A DNA stretch of 64,000 bases. It comes from Aurantimicrobium minutum. Lineage in GTDB: Bacteria > Actinomycetota > Actinomycetes > Actinomycetales > Microbacteriaceae. Of this stretch, positions 19,084 through 27,995 are shown in pieces. Below the pieces are notes generated by a model that was not told the origin of the DNA, did not search any database, and worked only from the letters and a program-made list of their open reading frames with translations. The position numbers and the translations under genes are program-made. The stretch's first letter is position 1, and the number at the start of each line of letters is the position of its first letter. The stretch is from positions 149,494 to 213,493 of the forward strand of contig NZ_JARXVT010000004.1 of assembly GCF_029892845.1 (NCBI RefSeq). Direction: 5' to 3'.

Positions 19084-20094
19084 CTATTCAGCTGGCGACG
19101 AGCTGTCTGGAGCCTGTGAAAGTTCTGCACTTTCTGTGGCAGAACGTACTCTTTTTCGCAAGCTCTTTGGACTGATTTCGCGTCCTCCCAGCACTCCGGG
19201 AGTCCAGGCTTCAAGATCTTCAGCGCTGAAATCGCTCTTTGATGCACGGCGTTTGAGATCTGGGAGCACTGTGCCGGGAGCTAATTTTCGAGCAGTGACC
19301 AAGAATGCAGTGTGGCCAATCATGCGATGTTCAGGTCGCACTGCTAAACCTTCAACGTGCCATCCACGCACAATCGTTTCACTTGATTGAGGGTGAGAAA
19401 ACTGTCCGGTCTCACGAAGCGCTTCGACGACTCGAGAGAGCTGCGTCACTGTAGCGACATACATGAGTACTACTCCACCGGGCACAAGCGCATCCGCAAC
19501 CATGTCCACACATTCCCAAGGAGCAAGCATGTCTAGAACGACTCGGTCAGCCTCAGCAGGCTTCACTGTTGAGGGCAGGGCATCCTGAAGATCTCCGACC
19601 GTAACAGACCAGTTTTCGGGCGTGTATCCGTGGAAGGTCGATACATTTGCTCGAGCAATTTCTGCGAATTCTTCACGGCGCTCAAATGAATACAGGAAAC
19701 CTTGAGGGCCAATGGCTCGCAAAAGCCAAAGAGATAAAGCTCCAGAACCAACGCCTGCTTCTACAACGCGTGCACCGGGGAAAATGTCTGCCTGCCCAAG
19801 GATGGCTTGCGCTTCTTTGGGATAAATAATTGCAGCGCCTCGAGGCATCGACATCACAAAGTCGACCAATAATGGCCGCATTACTAAGTACTCAACGCCA
19901 GAACTGTTGAGGACAACGGACGCATCTGGGAGTCCAATAATGTCGTCATGCTTCACAACGCCACGGTGTGTGTGAAATTCGTCTCCATGCTTCAAAGAGA
20001 CAGTGTTGATTTTGCCTTTGGGATCCGTGAGCTGGCACCTGTCTCCTGCACGAAAGGGTCCAGGCATATATCGCGGAGTTGTTTCGTGTGTCAT
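19084..20094 (-). CDS. trmI: tRNA (adenine-58-N1)-methyltransferase
   Basis: SAM-dependent enzyme making m1A58 in the tRNA T-loop, 336 aa. An N-terminal small beta-domain (PGPFRAGDRCQLTD) precedes a Rossmann methyltransferase fold with the SAM motif VVEAGVGSGALSLWLL (about residue 110) and VVLDMLAPWECVD. The C-terminal tail is charged. The ATG overlaps the HAD gene stop (TGATG). In many actinobacteria trmI is followed by arc/mpa, dop, pup, prcBA and pafA; none of these follow here. Confidence 0.93.
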   Translation of the reverse strand: MTHETTPRYMPGPFRAGDRCQLTDPKGKINTVSLKHGDEFHTHRGVVKHDDIIGLPDASVVLNSSGVEYLVMRPLLVDFVMSMPRGAAIIYPKEAQAILGQADIFPGARVVEAGVGSGALSLWLLRAIGPQGFLYSFERREEFAEIARANVSTFHGYTPENWSVTVGDLQDALPSTVKPAEADRVVLDMLAPWECVDMVADALVPGGVVLMYVATVTQLSRVVEALRETGQFSHPQSSETIVRGWHVEGLAVRPEHRMIGHTAFLVTARKLAPGTVLPDLKRRASKSDFSAEDLEAWTPGVLGGREISPKSLRKRVRSATESAELSQAPDSSSPAE

Positions 20095-20783
20095 CAGTTC
20101 AGTCCTCGTTGTGCAGTGAATATGTCAAAAACGCGGTCTGCGGTCACGCCAACCAACGTATCGAGAGTCACATCGGTGGGAATCCCCGAAAGGGGGACAA
20201 GATATTCAACACCGATCGTGACTGCTCCTGAAGAATGTGCAGAACGACAACCTGAAGGGGAATCTTCGAAAGCAACACATCGAGTAATGTCGACACCTAG
20301 TTTGTCTGCTGCTTGCAGGTATGCCTCTGGGTCAGGTTTTGATTTCATGACGTTATCACCTGCCACTACTTCGGTGAGAGGGAGACCAGGTATGAGTGCG
20401 ACAACAGATCGCGCCATTCGCTCAATAGACATGGTTACTAAAGCTTGAGGGATGCCTGCAGTGTGGAACTGCTGAATGAGTTCAAGCGCACCGGGACGCC
20501 ACGGGACGGAAACTTCTAATTGCTCTAGGACCCGATTGGTCAGGGCTTGGATGATTTCATCGATGGAAAGATCCACGCCATGACGCTGCAACTTTTCAGC
20601 AGTAGTGGGTAAACCGTTGCCCACCAATTCCATTCCGTCTTGGTGGGTCCAGATACCGCCAAAGAGTTCAACGAGTTCAATCTCTGCCGTAATCCAATAT
20701 TCCTCGGAGTCAACGATGGTTCCATCCATGTCCCACAGAATTGCGTGGGGCATGACAGGGGAACTTGTTTCGCTACTACTCAC
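20094..20783 (-). CDS. HAD-superfamily hydrolase (phosphatase/phosphomutase-like)
   Basis: 229-aa HAD phosphotransferase. Motif I WDMDGTIVDSE, motif II VTMS, the motif III Lys in KSKPDPE, and motif IV FEDSPSG are all visible. A helical cap lies between motifs I and II (subclass IA). The start is GTG at 20783 with TAGTCT 6 nt upstream, suggesting leaderless initiation. It is the first gene of the HAD-trmI-FKBP-pafBC-tatAC run. The substrate cannot be told from sequence. Confidence 0.88.
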   Translation of the reverse strand: MSSSETSSPVMPHAILWDMDGTIVDSEEYWITAEIELVELFGGIWTHQDGMELVGNGLPTTAEKLQRHGVDLSIDEIIQALTNRVLEQLEVSVPWRPGALELIQQFHTAGIPQALVTMSIERMARSVVALIPGLPLTEVVAGDNVMKSKPDPEAYLQAADKLGVDITRCVAFEDSPSGCRSAHSSGAVTIGVEYLVPLSGIPTDVTLDTLVGVTADRVFDIFTAQRGLN

Positions 20784-20789
20784 CTAACA

Positions 20790-20795
20790 AGACTA
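20790..20795 (-). promoter_or_regulatory. Leaderless -10 element of the HAD-trmI operon
   Basis: TAGTCT ends 6 nt before the GTG at 20783, and no SD is present. This would drive the long minus-strand operon. Confidence 0.55.
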
Positions 20796-20849
20796 CTTGT
20801 CGGTAGACCTGAGTATTCTTGGTAACGAAGTAGAACGGGGTTCCCCACA

Positions 20850-21773
20850 GTGAGTAACGCACGCAATCCATTCAGAGGTCGCCTCCTCGTGGTGGCATTC
20901 GAAGGTTGGAACGATGCTGGAGAGGCAGCAAGCTCCGCAGTAACCACCCTGCAAGAGCAACTCGATGTCATTGCGTTACACACCGTTGATCCTGAAACTT
21001 TCTACGATTTTCAGTTCAACCGTCCAACCATTGGTTTCGACGACGATGGCAATCGTGCGTTGACGTGGCCCACCTCAATTCTTTATGCCCCTATGGTTCC
21101 AGCAGAGCTGGATGAAACTGTCTCAGAAGATCTTCTTCTCGACGTCACGGGAGCTAATGCCAACAACATTTACCTGTTGCAAGGTGTCGAACCCAGCCGA
21201 AATTGGCTCACCTTTACTAATGAAATTCTTGATATCGCGCTCGCCGCGGATATTTCAGCCATTGTGCTCCTGGGGTCGATGCTGGCTGATGTTCCTCACA
21301 CCAGGCCGATTTCAACATTTGTTTCAAGCGAAAATGCAGCAGTTCGACATGAGCTTGACGTTGAGCGCAGTACCTATGAAGGTCCAGTTGGAATTTTGAG
21401 TGTGATTGCAGCGGCTGCCGAGGAAGCCGATATCCCCACGGTTGCTATCTGGGCTTCAGTTCCCCATTACGTCCACCAGGGCCCGAGCCCGAAAGCAACT
21501 TTGGCGCTCATTGACAAGCTTGAAGAAATTGTCGACGTAGTAATCCCCCGCGGTGAACTGGTTGCAGAAGCAGCCGAATGGGAAGAGAACATCAACAAAC
21601 TCGCAGCAGAAGATGACGATATGTCTTCCTATATTGCGCAGCTCGAGCAGGCACGAGACATGGTTGATTCGCCCGAAGCTACTGGCGAATCCCTGGCTCA
21701 AGAGTTTGAACGATTCCTTCGTACAACTGATAAACCAGACACCGAAGGAACAGAGCCTCCAACTGGTCTCTAG
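20850..21773 (+). CDS. PAC2-family protein
   Basis: 307-aa member of the PAC2 (proteasome assembly chaperone 2-like) family. Bacterial members are common next to actinobacterial proteasome loci, but their function is not settled. N-terminal [15 protein letters not shown] and a central [25 protein letters not shown] core are visible. The tail is acidic (about residues 265-307). The start is GTG at 20850 with a weak GGGG 9 nt upstream. Its 3' end overlaps uppP by 4 nt on the opposite strand. Its persistence beside a locus lacking proteasome genes is notable. Confidence 0.87.
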   Translation: MSNARNPFRGRLLVVAFEGWNDAGEAASSAVTTLQEQLDVIALHTVDPETFYDFQFNRPTIGFDDDGNRALTWPTSILYAPMVPAELDETVSEDLLLDVTGANANNIYLLQGVEPSRNWLTFTNEILDIALAADISAIVLLGSMLADVPHTRPISTFVSSENAAVRHELDVERSTYEGPVGILSVIAAAAEEADIPTVAIWASVPHYVHQGPSPKATLALIDKLEEIVDVVIPRGELVAEAAEWEENINKLAAEDDDMSSYIAQLEQARDMVDSPEATGESLAQEFERFLRTTDKPDTEGTEPPTGL

Positions 21774-22594
21774 CCCTGAATAACTCCGCCACTCAGAAGA
21801 ATCAACAGGGTTCCACCCAGCACTATTCGGTAGATCACAAAAGGCCAGAAACTGTGCTTGCCCAACCAATTCATCAGGAATGCAATCACACCAATTCCCA
21901 CGATGAAGGCAACAACGGTGGCTCCGAAGGTTTCAAACCCAGTGAAGACCTGGGGTTCGTTGAAACTTTTGGCAAGTTGATACAGACCGCTTCCGAATAC
22001 GGCAGGTAGTGCAAGCAGGAATGAATAGCGCGCTGCCGCGGTTCGACTGAAACCCATGAATAAGCCGGCAGTAATGGTTCCACCTGAGCGAGAAACACCA
22101 GGAATCAAGGCAAGTGCTTGGGCAAAACCAAAGATGATCCCACGACCAACTGTGAGCTGTTGAAGGCTCTTTGTTTTCTTCCCCACAACATCTGCAATGC
22201 CCAGAAGAATGCCAAACACAATCAACATGGTGGCCACAATCCAGAGAGAACGTAGCGTCGTTTCAATCTCATCTTGGAAAGCAAGGCCTAACACGATGAT
22301 GGGAAGTGAACCGAAGATGATGAGCCATCCCATACGTGCATCTGGGTCGTTACGAGGCATTTTGCCTACGAGAGCTAAGCACCAGTGTTTGATGATGCGC
22401 ACAAGATCGCGCCAGAAATACACAACGACAGCGGCTTCAGTGCCCAACTGGGTAATGGCAGTGAACGTAGCACCAGGGTCACCACCATTGGGGAGGAATT
22501 CACCAATGATTCTGAGGTGCGCGGAACTAGAAACGGGAATGAACTCAGTCAATCCCTGCACAAAACCGAGAAACAACGCCTCAAAAAAACCCAT
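21770..22594 (-). CDS. uppP: Undecaprenyl-diphosphatase
   Basis: Integral membrane phosphatase recycling undecaprenyl pyrophosphate for peptidoglycan synthesis, 274 aa, about eight membrane spans. Active-site motifs are [14 protein letters not shown] near the N-terminus and PGVSRSGGT near residue 165. The start ATG at 22594 has TAGGGT 7 nt upstream and no SD. It converges on the PAC2 gene with a 4-nt overlap. Confidence 0.96.
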   Translation of the reverse strand: MGFFEALFLGFVQGLTEFIPVSSSAHLRIIGEFLPNGGDPGATFTAITQLGTEAAVVVYFWRDLVRIIKHWCLALVGKMPRNDPDARMGWLIIFGSLPIIVLGLAFQDEIETTLRSLWIVATMLIVFGILLGIADVVGKKTKSLQQLTVGRGIIFGFAQALALIPGVSRSGGTITAGLFMGFSRTAAARYSFLLALPAVFGSGLYQLAKSFNEPQVFTGFETFGATVVAFIVGIGVIAFLMNWLGKHSFWPFVIYRIVLGGTLLILLSGGVIQG

Positions 22595-22601
22595 AACCCT
22601 G

Positions 22602-22607
22602 ACCCTA
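22602..22607 (-). promoter_or_regulatory. Leaderless -10 element of uppP
   Basis: TAGGGT ends 7 nt before the ATG at 22594. Confidence 0.55.
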
Positions 22608-22700
22608 ATCGCCCATTATTCGTCACAGGAGTTGCCACGTGAACATCGCGCATATTTCTTCGTGCTAATGTTGTCTCTCGGTGGTAAAACACCATCACCT

Positions 22701-22783
22701 GCGCGGGTGGCGGAATGGCAGACGCGCTAGCTTGAGGTGCTAGTGTCCGTAAGGACGTGGGGGTTCAAGTCCCCCTTCGCGCA
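22701..22783 (+). tRNA. tRNA-Leu (anticodon GAG)
   Basis: 83-nt class II tRNA. The acceptor stem GCGCGGG pairs with TTCGCGC, with two G-U pairs at the inner end. The anticodon stem CTAGC/GCTAG encloses loop TTGAGGT with anticodon GAG. A long variable arm (TCC-GTAA-GGA) and T-arm GGGGGTTCAAGTCCCCC are present. CCA is not encoded. A strong terminator follows 5 nt downstream. Confidence 0.97.
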
Positions 22784-22788
22784 CAGAG

Positions 22789-22823
22789 AAGAAGTCCCGG
22801 TCTAACGACCGGGACTTCTTTTG
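22789..22823 (+). terminator. Terminator of tRNA-Leu
   Basis: A 14-bp stem (GAAGTCCCGGTC / GACCGGGACTTC plus flanking A-T pairs) with loop TAAC, followed by TTTTGTT. It may also serve the convergent repeat-protein gene. Confidence 0.9.
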
Positions 22824-22830
22824 TTAAGTT

Positions 22831-23289
22831 CTACGCTGTTGCAAGTTCCTGCTCGGCTAAATCTGCTTTCCAGGCGACAAGCTTGCGAACGGATTCGCTC
22901 TTATCGGACGCCAGCTTTTCCATGGTGTCTTGAGGCACAAAGAAATTGACTGCTACCCAACTGCGAACCTGTTCACTCTTATCGGAGGCGAGGTGACGAA
23001 GAATGTCGCAAGGGGTTGTTTCATTTCGAGCGACACAGATCCGAACACCTTCGTTCTTATCCTTCGCTAGTGCCCACATCACTTCTTCAGGGACGTGATA
23101 GCTCAGGGCAACACTCTCCCTAATCTTCGGGTTCTTGTCCGTGGCCATGCTGCGTAGACGGTTGATTTTGCTCTCACCGAACTCTGGACCAAGGAATTTT
23201 GCTACTGCAGTCTCGTTGAGCTTTTTATCCGCTTTGAGGGCGTCAAGCTGTGCGCGTTGTGCTGGAGTGTTAAATCTGATGCAAGACAT
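22831..23289 (-). CDS. Small helical-repeat protein (leucine-rich-repeat-variant/HEAT-like)
   Basis: 152-aa protein built from about four repeats of roughly 24 residues. The pattern is hydrophobic-A-x-DKsExVRxxVAxNxxxP. Examples are LASDKSEQVRSWVAVNFFVP, LASDKSESVRKLVAW, LAKDKNEGVRICVARN and MATDKNPKIRESVALS. Such alpha-alpha repeats mediate protein contacts; no catalytic motif or signal peptide is seen. The start ATG at 23289 has TACTAT 7 nt upstream, a leaderless configuration. Function unknown. Confidence 0.8.
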   Translation of the reverse strand: MSCIRFNTPAQRAQLDALKADKKLNETAVAKFLGPEFGESKINRLRSMATDKNPKIRESVALSYHVPEEVMWALAKDKNEGVRICVARNETTPCDILRHLASDKSEQVRSWVAVNFFVPQDTMEKLASDKSESVRKLVAWKADLAEQELATA

Positions 23290-23296
23290 GTTGAAA

Positions 23297-23302
23297 ATAG
23301 TA
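23297..23302 (-). promoter_or_regulatory. Leaderless -10 element of the repeat-protein gene
   Basis: TACTAT ends 7 nt before the ATG at 23289. Confidence 0.55.
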
Positions 23303-23376
23303 CTGCTGAGAAACCTTCAACTAGTGATTGAACCACAACATCTAGGGTGTGTCGCAGAGAAAAAGAGAAGATGTTG

Positions 23377-25167
23377 CTATTTGACAGGGGAAGAGATGCG
23401 ACGACGCATGAGGTCAATGCGTGCTTGCAGTTGTGCGACTGTTGCCTGTGCAACTGCAGGGCCACCGCAAGTTTGTCGTAATTCTGTGTGAATCATTCCG
23501 TGCGGAGTGTTTGTTTGCTTACTCCACAAAGCAACAAGAGAATTCAGGAGTGCGCGTTGTTCTTTGAGGCTGCGGTGTAGAGGAATGCTTTTATTGAGAG
23601 CAACGTCGCTAGATCGTCCCACTCCCCTTTGAGCTTGACGGCGTTGGCGATGGCGTAGCAGTTCAGAGATTTGTTCCGGCTCCAAGATGCCAGGGATACC
23701 AATAAAGTCATGCTCTTCTGGAGAACCAGGTTCGGCATATCCACCAAACTCTTCACCTTGGAACATGACCATGTCAAAGTTGGCATCAGAACCAAGGAAT
23801 GCATACTCCCCCAGTTCTTCTTCCAAGGAATCCGAGGCAGATTCTTCTCTTTGCGCCTGATCAAAAGCATCCATTTCTGGATACTCTTCATCTCCCGGCT
23901 GTAATCGTCGCTCTAAAGCGTGATCGCGCTGGAGCTCAAGTTCTTGGGCAAGCTGCATGAGCTGTGGGACATTTGGTAGGAAAACAGTTGCTGTTTCACC
24001 GCGACGACGTGCTCGCACGAAACGTCCAATGGCTTGCGCAAAGTACAAGGGTGTTGCGGCGCTGGTGGCATAAACGCCCACAGCAAGACGGGGAACATCA
24101 ACCCCTTCAGAAACCATCCGAACAGCGACCATCCAGCGCGAGTTTCCAGCAGAGAACTCGTCAATCTTGTCTCCGCCACCAGATACATCACTGAGGACAA
24201 CCGTGGGCTCTTCTCCCGTGAGTTCATGGAGAACTTTCGCGTATGCACGAGCATCATCTTGATCCGTTGCAATCACGAGACCAGCGGCATCAGGGATCGA
24301 TTGACGAACTTCCGACAAACGATTGTTTGCGGCCTGCATAACCTGAGGAATCCAGTCACCGCCTGGATCAAGTGCTGCCCGCCACGCCTGAGACGTGACG
24401 TCTTTGGTGTTGTCCTGACCTAGACGAGCTTCCATCTCGTCTCCGGCTCGCGTGCGCCAACGCATAGAACCGGCATAAACCATAAACATAACCGGCCTAA
24501 CAACACCGTCCTGCAAAGCACGACCGTAACCATAGTCATAGTCAGTTTGCGAGACCAAAATGCCATCTCTGTCGGGCAAATAACTTACGAACGGAATTGG
24601 AGCTGTGTCACTCCTGAATGGGGTCCCTGTCAGCGACAATCGTCGTTCTGCACGACTAAAGGCCACTCGAAGTGCATCACCCCAGCTGAGTGCATCACCT
24701 CCGTGATGAACCTCATCCATGATCACTAATGTTCGGGCTGAATCAGTGAGGTCTTGATGAATGTGGGCCTTCATGGCAATCTGCGCATACGTGACTGCAA
24801 CTCCGTGAAACTGGCGCCCGTGTCTCTTCTGAGCGTTACTGAAATGCGGATCGAGACGGATGCCCACTTTATGAGCAGCGTCAGCCCACTGAGTTTTCAA
24901 GTGTTCAGTTGGCGTAACTACTGTGATGCGATCAATGGTTCTGCGGCGTAAGAGCTCTGTTGCGAGGCGGAGAGCGAACGTAGTTTTTCCTGCCCCTGGA
25001 GTTGCAGCGGCGAGGAAATCTTGAGGTTCCGTTGAAAAGTAGGAGTCCAATGCTTCGGTTTGCCACGCACGGAGGTTTTCTGCAGTACCCCACGGAGCAC
25101 GTGCGGGATAAGCCGGCGAGAGATGTTCTGCGGCGAACGAGCCAATGTGCGTCTGTTCACCGGTCAT
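23377..25167 (-). CDS. DEAD/DEAH-box helicase, XPB/Rad25-like
   Basis: 596-aa SF2 helicase. Motif I is ATPGAGKTTFAL (about residues 55-66), motif II is DEVHHGG, motif III is SLTGTPFRSD. In the second RecA domain SEGVDVPRL and QAIGRFVRARR (motif VI) are visible. The C-terminal 150 residues are helical and charged. Probably a DNA/RNA unwinding or repair enzyme; the specific pathway is not evident. No SD precedes ATG 25167. TAGGAT lies 9 nt upstream, so the leader would be only 2-3 nt. Confidence 0.9.
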   Translation of the reverse strand: MTGEQTHIGSFAAEHLSPAYPARAPWGTAENLRAWQTEALDSYFSTEPQDFLAAATPGAGKTTFALRLATELLRRRTIDRITVVTPTEHLKTQWADAAHKVGIRLDPHFSNAQKRHGRQFHGVAVTYAQIAMKAHIHQDLTDSARTLVIMDEVHHGGDALSWGDALRVAFSRAERRLSLTGTPFRSDTAPIPFVSYLPDRDGILVSQTDYDYGYGRALQDGVVRPVMFMVYAGSMRWRTRAGDEMEARLGQDNTKDVTSQAWRAALDPGGDWIPQVMQAANNRLSEVRQSIPDAAGLVIATDQDDARAYAKVLHELTGEEPTVVLSDVSGGGDKIDEFSAGNSRWMVAVRMVSEGVDVPRLAVGVYATSAATPLYFAQAIGRFVRARRRGETATVFLPNVPQLMQLAQELELQRDHALERRLQPGDEEYPEMDAFDQAQREESASDSLEEELGEYAFLGSDANFDMVMFQGEEFGGYAEPGSPEEHDFIGIPGILEPEQISELLRHRQRRQAQRGVGRSSDVALNKSIPLHRSLKEQRALLNSLVALWSKQTNTPHGMIHTELRQTCGGPAVAQATVAQLQARIDLMRRRISSPVK

Positions 25168-25210
25168 GATGAATCAATCCTAAGAATGATTTGGCGCTTC
25201 AGCCTGCCAG

Positions 25211-26017
25211 CTAGTCGGTGAGTGCATATAAAGCGACAGCACTTGCTGAAGCAACGTTGAGAGAGTCAACACCGTGCAACATCGGAATAGTGACTACAGA
25301 GTCACACGCATCAAGCGCTTGACGGCTCAGACCATCACCTTCGGAACCAACTACAAGGGCAACTTTTTCCGGCTGATCCTGTGCAAAGTCTCGGAGAGAA
25401 ATTGCGTCATCGGAGAGCGCCATTGCTGCAATATGGAAACCAGCGTCATGGAGTTGTTCGCGTGCTTCCGGCCATTCAGGTAAACGAGTCCACGGCACTT
25501 GCAAGACAGTACCCATTGATACACGCACAGAACGGCGGTACAGAGGATCAGCGCAACGAGGTGAGATGAGTACCGCATCAGCTCCTAATCCAGCCACAGC
25601 GCGGAATATGGCTCCAACGTTTGTGTGATCAACGATGTCCTCGAGAACGACGACCCGGCTTGCTCCATTCAACAACGCCGCTACCGAAGGAAGTTCTGGA
25701 CGCTGCATAGATGCCATTGCGCCGCGATGCATATCAAAACCTGTGAGTTGTTCAAGGAGTTCGCTTGAGCCCACATAAATGATGCAGTCAGTGAATTGTT
25801 CTACAAGTGGTTCGATATCTGAAAGCCACTGTTCTTGAATAAGGACAGACCTGGGAATGTGACCAGCGTTGAGAGCACGTTGGATAACTTTGCTGGATTC
25901 AGCAATGTAAAGTCCACGTTCCGGTTCCGACACTTTACGCAGCGCTACGTCTGTCAATCCGACATAATCTTGGAGTCCGCTGTGTGAGAGATCAGTGATG
26001 CGAACTACGGAAGCCAT
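25211..26017 (-). CDS. SpoU/TrmH-family RNA 2'-O-methyltransferase
   Basis: 268-aa SPOUT-fold methyltransferase with an N-terminal substrate-binding segment. The three SpoU motifs are visible: DIVDHTNVGAIFRAVAGLGAD, VALVVGSEGDGLS and IPMLHGVDSLNVASASAVALY. I start at ATG 26017 (MASVVRITDL). The longer frame opening at 26104 would overlap the divergent sirtuin and is low-complexity at its N-terminus. The target (tRNA or rRNA) cannot be assigned. Confidence 0.9.
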   Translation of the reverse strand: MASVVRITDLSHSGLQDYVGLTDVALRKVSEPERGLYIAESSKVIQRALNAGHIPRSVLIQEQWLSDIEPLVEQFTDCIIYVGSSELLEQLTGFDMHRGAMASMQRPELPSVAALLNGASRVVVLEDIVDHTNVGAIFRAVAGLGADAVLISPRCADPLYRRSVRVSMGTVLQVPWTRLPEWPEAREQLHDAGFHIAAMALSDDAISLRDFAQDQPEKVALVVGSEGDGLSRQALDACDSVVTIPMLHGVDSLNVASASAVALYALTD

Positions 26018-26065
26018 GTCTTCAGTTTGGCAGTAACTCGAAACATGAACGAAACGCAAGTGTTT

Positions 26066-26071
26066 TAGGCT
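26066..26071 (+). promoter_or_regulatory. Leaderless -10 element of the sirtuin gene
   Basis: TAGGCT ends 7 nt before the ATG at 26079, with no SD. Confidence 0.55.
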
Positions 26072-26078
26072 TGCGGCC

Positions 26079-26945
26079 ATGGCCGCAATTCTGGAGCACA
26101 ACACTCATGTCGAAGGCATTGAGTCCCTTGTTGAGCTCATTGCTGGCCGCAGAGTAGCTGTCCTGACAGGTGCCGGGGTTTCTACAGATTCAGGAATACC
26201 TGACTACCGCGGGAAAGGCGCCTCGAAGCGCACACCGATGAACATTGGTGATTTTCTTTCTGGACACTCATTTCGACAGCGATATTGGGCAGGGGCTCAT
26301 GTGGGATGGAAGTCATTCTCGGATGCACAACCCAATCAAGGCCACCTTGCTCTAGCAGCGATGGAACAGGCCGGTGTCATTGAAGGAGTTATCAGCCAGA
26401 ATGTAGACGGTCTTCACCGGAGAGCTGGAAGTTCCCACGTTGTCGATTTACATGGAAGTCTTGACCGCGTCATTTGTCTCGATTGCGGACAACAGTTCGA
26501 TCGCTCAGGCATTGAAAAGAAGCTCAGTGAACTCAACCCCTGGCTTGATGAGCTCAGCAATATCGTTCTTGCTCCAGATGGAGACGTGGACGTCACGGAC
26601 TACAGTTCTGTGGTTGTTCCTGAATGTACGGTTTGTGGGGGCATGCTCAAGCCTGATGTCGTGTTCTTTGGTGAATTTGTTCCACCCAAGGTATTCGCTG
26701 CCGCCACTGGCTTAGTGAAACGTGCAAATGTACTGCTGATTGCAGGGTCTTCTTTGGCAGTGAATTCAGGCATTCGACTTCTTGATCAAGCAAAGAGACA
26801 GCGAATGCCCGTCATTATTGTCAACCGAGGCGAAACCAAGGGAGACAAAAAGGCTTCTATCAAGCTCGAAGCTGGCACAAGTGACGTACTCAGTTCGCTT
26901 GCATTGAGCTTAGGAGCGGGAAACCTTTACGAGGACATCGAATAA
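26079..26945 (+). CDS. Sir2-family NAD-dependent protein deacylase
   Basis: 288-aa sirtuin that removes acyl groups from lysines using NAD. Visible are GAGVSTDSGIPDYRG (NAD binding), SQNVDGLHRRAG, the catalytic His in DLHGSL, a zinc tetrad CLDC...CTVC, and PDVVFFGE. Start ATG 26079 has a leaderless -10. The 3' end overlaps the convergent glycosyltransferase gene by 36 nt. Confidence 0.94.
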   Translation: MAAILEHNTHVEGIESLVELIAGRRVAVLTGAGVSTDSGIPDYRGKGASKRTPMNIGDFLSGHSFRQRYWAGAHVGWKSFSDAQPNQGHLALAAMEQAGVIEGVISQNVDGLHRRAGSSHVVDLHGSLDRVICLDCGQQFDRSGIEKKLSELNPWLDELSNIVLAPDGDVDVTDYSSVVVPECTVCGGMLKPDVVFFGEFVPPKVFAAATGLVKRANVLLIAGSSLAVNSGIRLLDQAKRQRMPVIIVNRGETKGDKKASIKLEAGTSDVLSSLALSLGAGNLYEDIE

Positions 26946-27995
26946 TTCCGTAGCGGACTTCTTCCAACTGAAGAGTGCAGCTTGCTCTCGACTTTTCCGC
27001 GCTACGCGATGCCAGGTGTCTTGATCCGACAGTGACAGGATTGCATCCGCGAAAGCTTGAGCATCATCTGCTGGGGCAAAGAGTGCGGCCTCTCCCCCGA
27101 TCTCATGAAAGATATCGATATCCGAGACAACGATCGGCGTCCCTAAGCTCATCGCTTCAACCAGAGGTATGCCGAAACCTTCATCCCGTGAAGCGCTCAC
27201 CAGTGCGGTTGCGGTGGAAAGAAGTCGGACGTACTCTTCATCCGATGTTCCGTTATGAAACTCAATACGTGCCCCTGGAGCCAGTGAACTCAATCGTGCA
27301 CGATCTGAATCAGAAATCCTGCTTAAGAGGTGAAGAGTGAAATCTGGCAGTAGTGAAGAAGCTTTCACAAGCGTTTCCACATTTTTATAAGGCATAAACG
27401 AACCCATGTAGACGATGGATTTCGAACGTTCTACAGATGAATCTGCAGAAACATTGACAGCTGATTCATCTGCTGCATTGTGCACCACATAAACGGGCTT
27501 GGTAGTCAGCTTGTTCGATGTGATGAGTTTCTTGGTGGTTTCCGAAACTGCAACCACTGCGTCACTGTGCGCCAGGAGCATTTTCTGAGGCCACCATGCT
27601 GTGTGATACAAACGCCAGAGCAAACGAATGGGCCACGTGAACTGTCGTGGAGGTGTGGGATGACTGTAATAAATCAAATCATGAACCGTAAGTACCAGTT
27701 TGTATTTGCGTCCACGAGCACCGATGGTCTGCATGGGGCTGAACACAATGTCCGGATGAAGCGCATTGATTTGGGATGCCACAAACGGTTCTCGTGGACT
27801 GGTCGGAGCACTGATCTTCGAAAAGGGAAGATCGGGGAGCATGTTCAGTTGCCCAGTATCGCTAATAAGCATCACCACTTCGTCGCCCTTCGCATGTGCG
27901 ATAGGCGCAAGCTGCTCCACTAATCGAGCACTAAACCGTGAGATTCCGTCATGATGATCTGTGCGGACATAACGACAGTCGAAAGCTATTTTCAT
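26910..27995 (-). CDS. Glycosyltransferase family 4 (GT-B)
   Basis: 361-aa GT-B glycosyltransferase with glycogen/mannosyltransferase-like folds. The C-terminal GT1 domain has IVYMGSFMPYKNVETLVKA and the donor-site ASRDEGFGIPLVEAMSLGTPIVVSD (E-x7-E type). Donor and acceptor are unknown; lipid- or wall-glycan synthesis is a reasonable guess. The start ATG at 27995 overlaps the upstream hydrolase stop (ATGA). The C-terminal codons overlap the sirtuin gene by 36 nt. Confidence 0.9.
   Translation of the reverse strand: MKIAFDCRYVRTDHHDGISRFSARLVEQLAPIAHAKGDEVVMLISDTGQLNMLPDLPFSKISAPTSPREPFVASQINALHPDIVFSPMQTIGARGRKYKLVLTVHDLIYYSHPTPPRQFTWPIRLLWRLYHTAWWPQKMLLAHSDAVVAVSETTKKLITSNKLTTKPVYVVHNAADESAVNVSADSSVERSKSIVYMGSFMPYKNVETLVKASSLLPDFTLHLLSRISDSDRARLSSLAPGARIEFHNGTSDEEYVRLLSTATALVSASRDEGFGIPLVEAMSLGTPIVVSDIDIFHEIGGEAALFAPADDAQAFADAILSLSDQDTWHRVARKSREQAALFSWKKSATELFDVLVKVSRS

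Noticed and set aside
22694..22790. tRNA gene as a possible integration site
   Set aside because: No integrase, no repeat of the tRNA 3' end and no atypical genes downstream; only a terminator and a small repeat protein follow.
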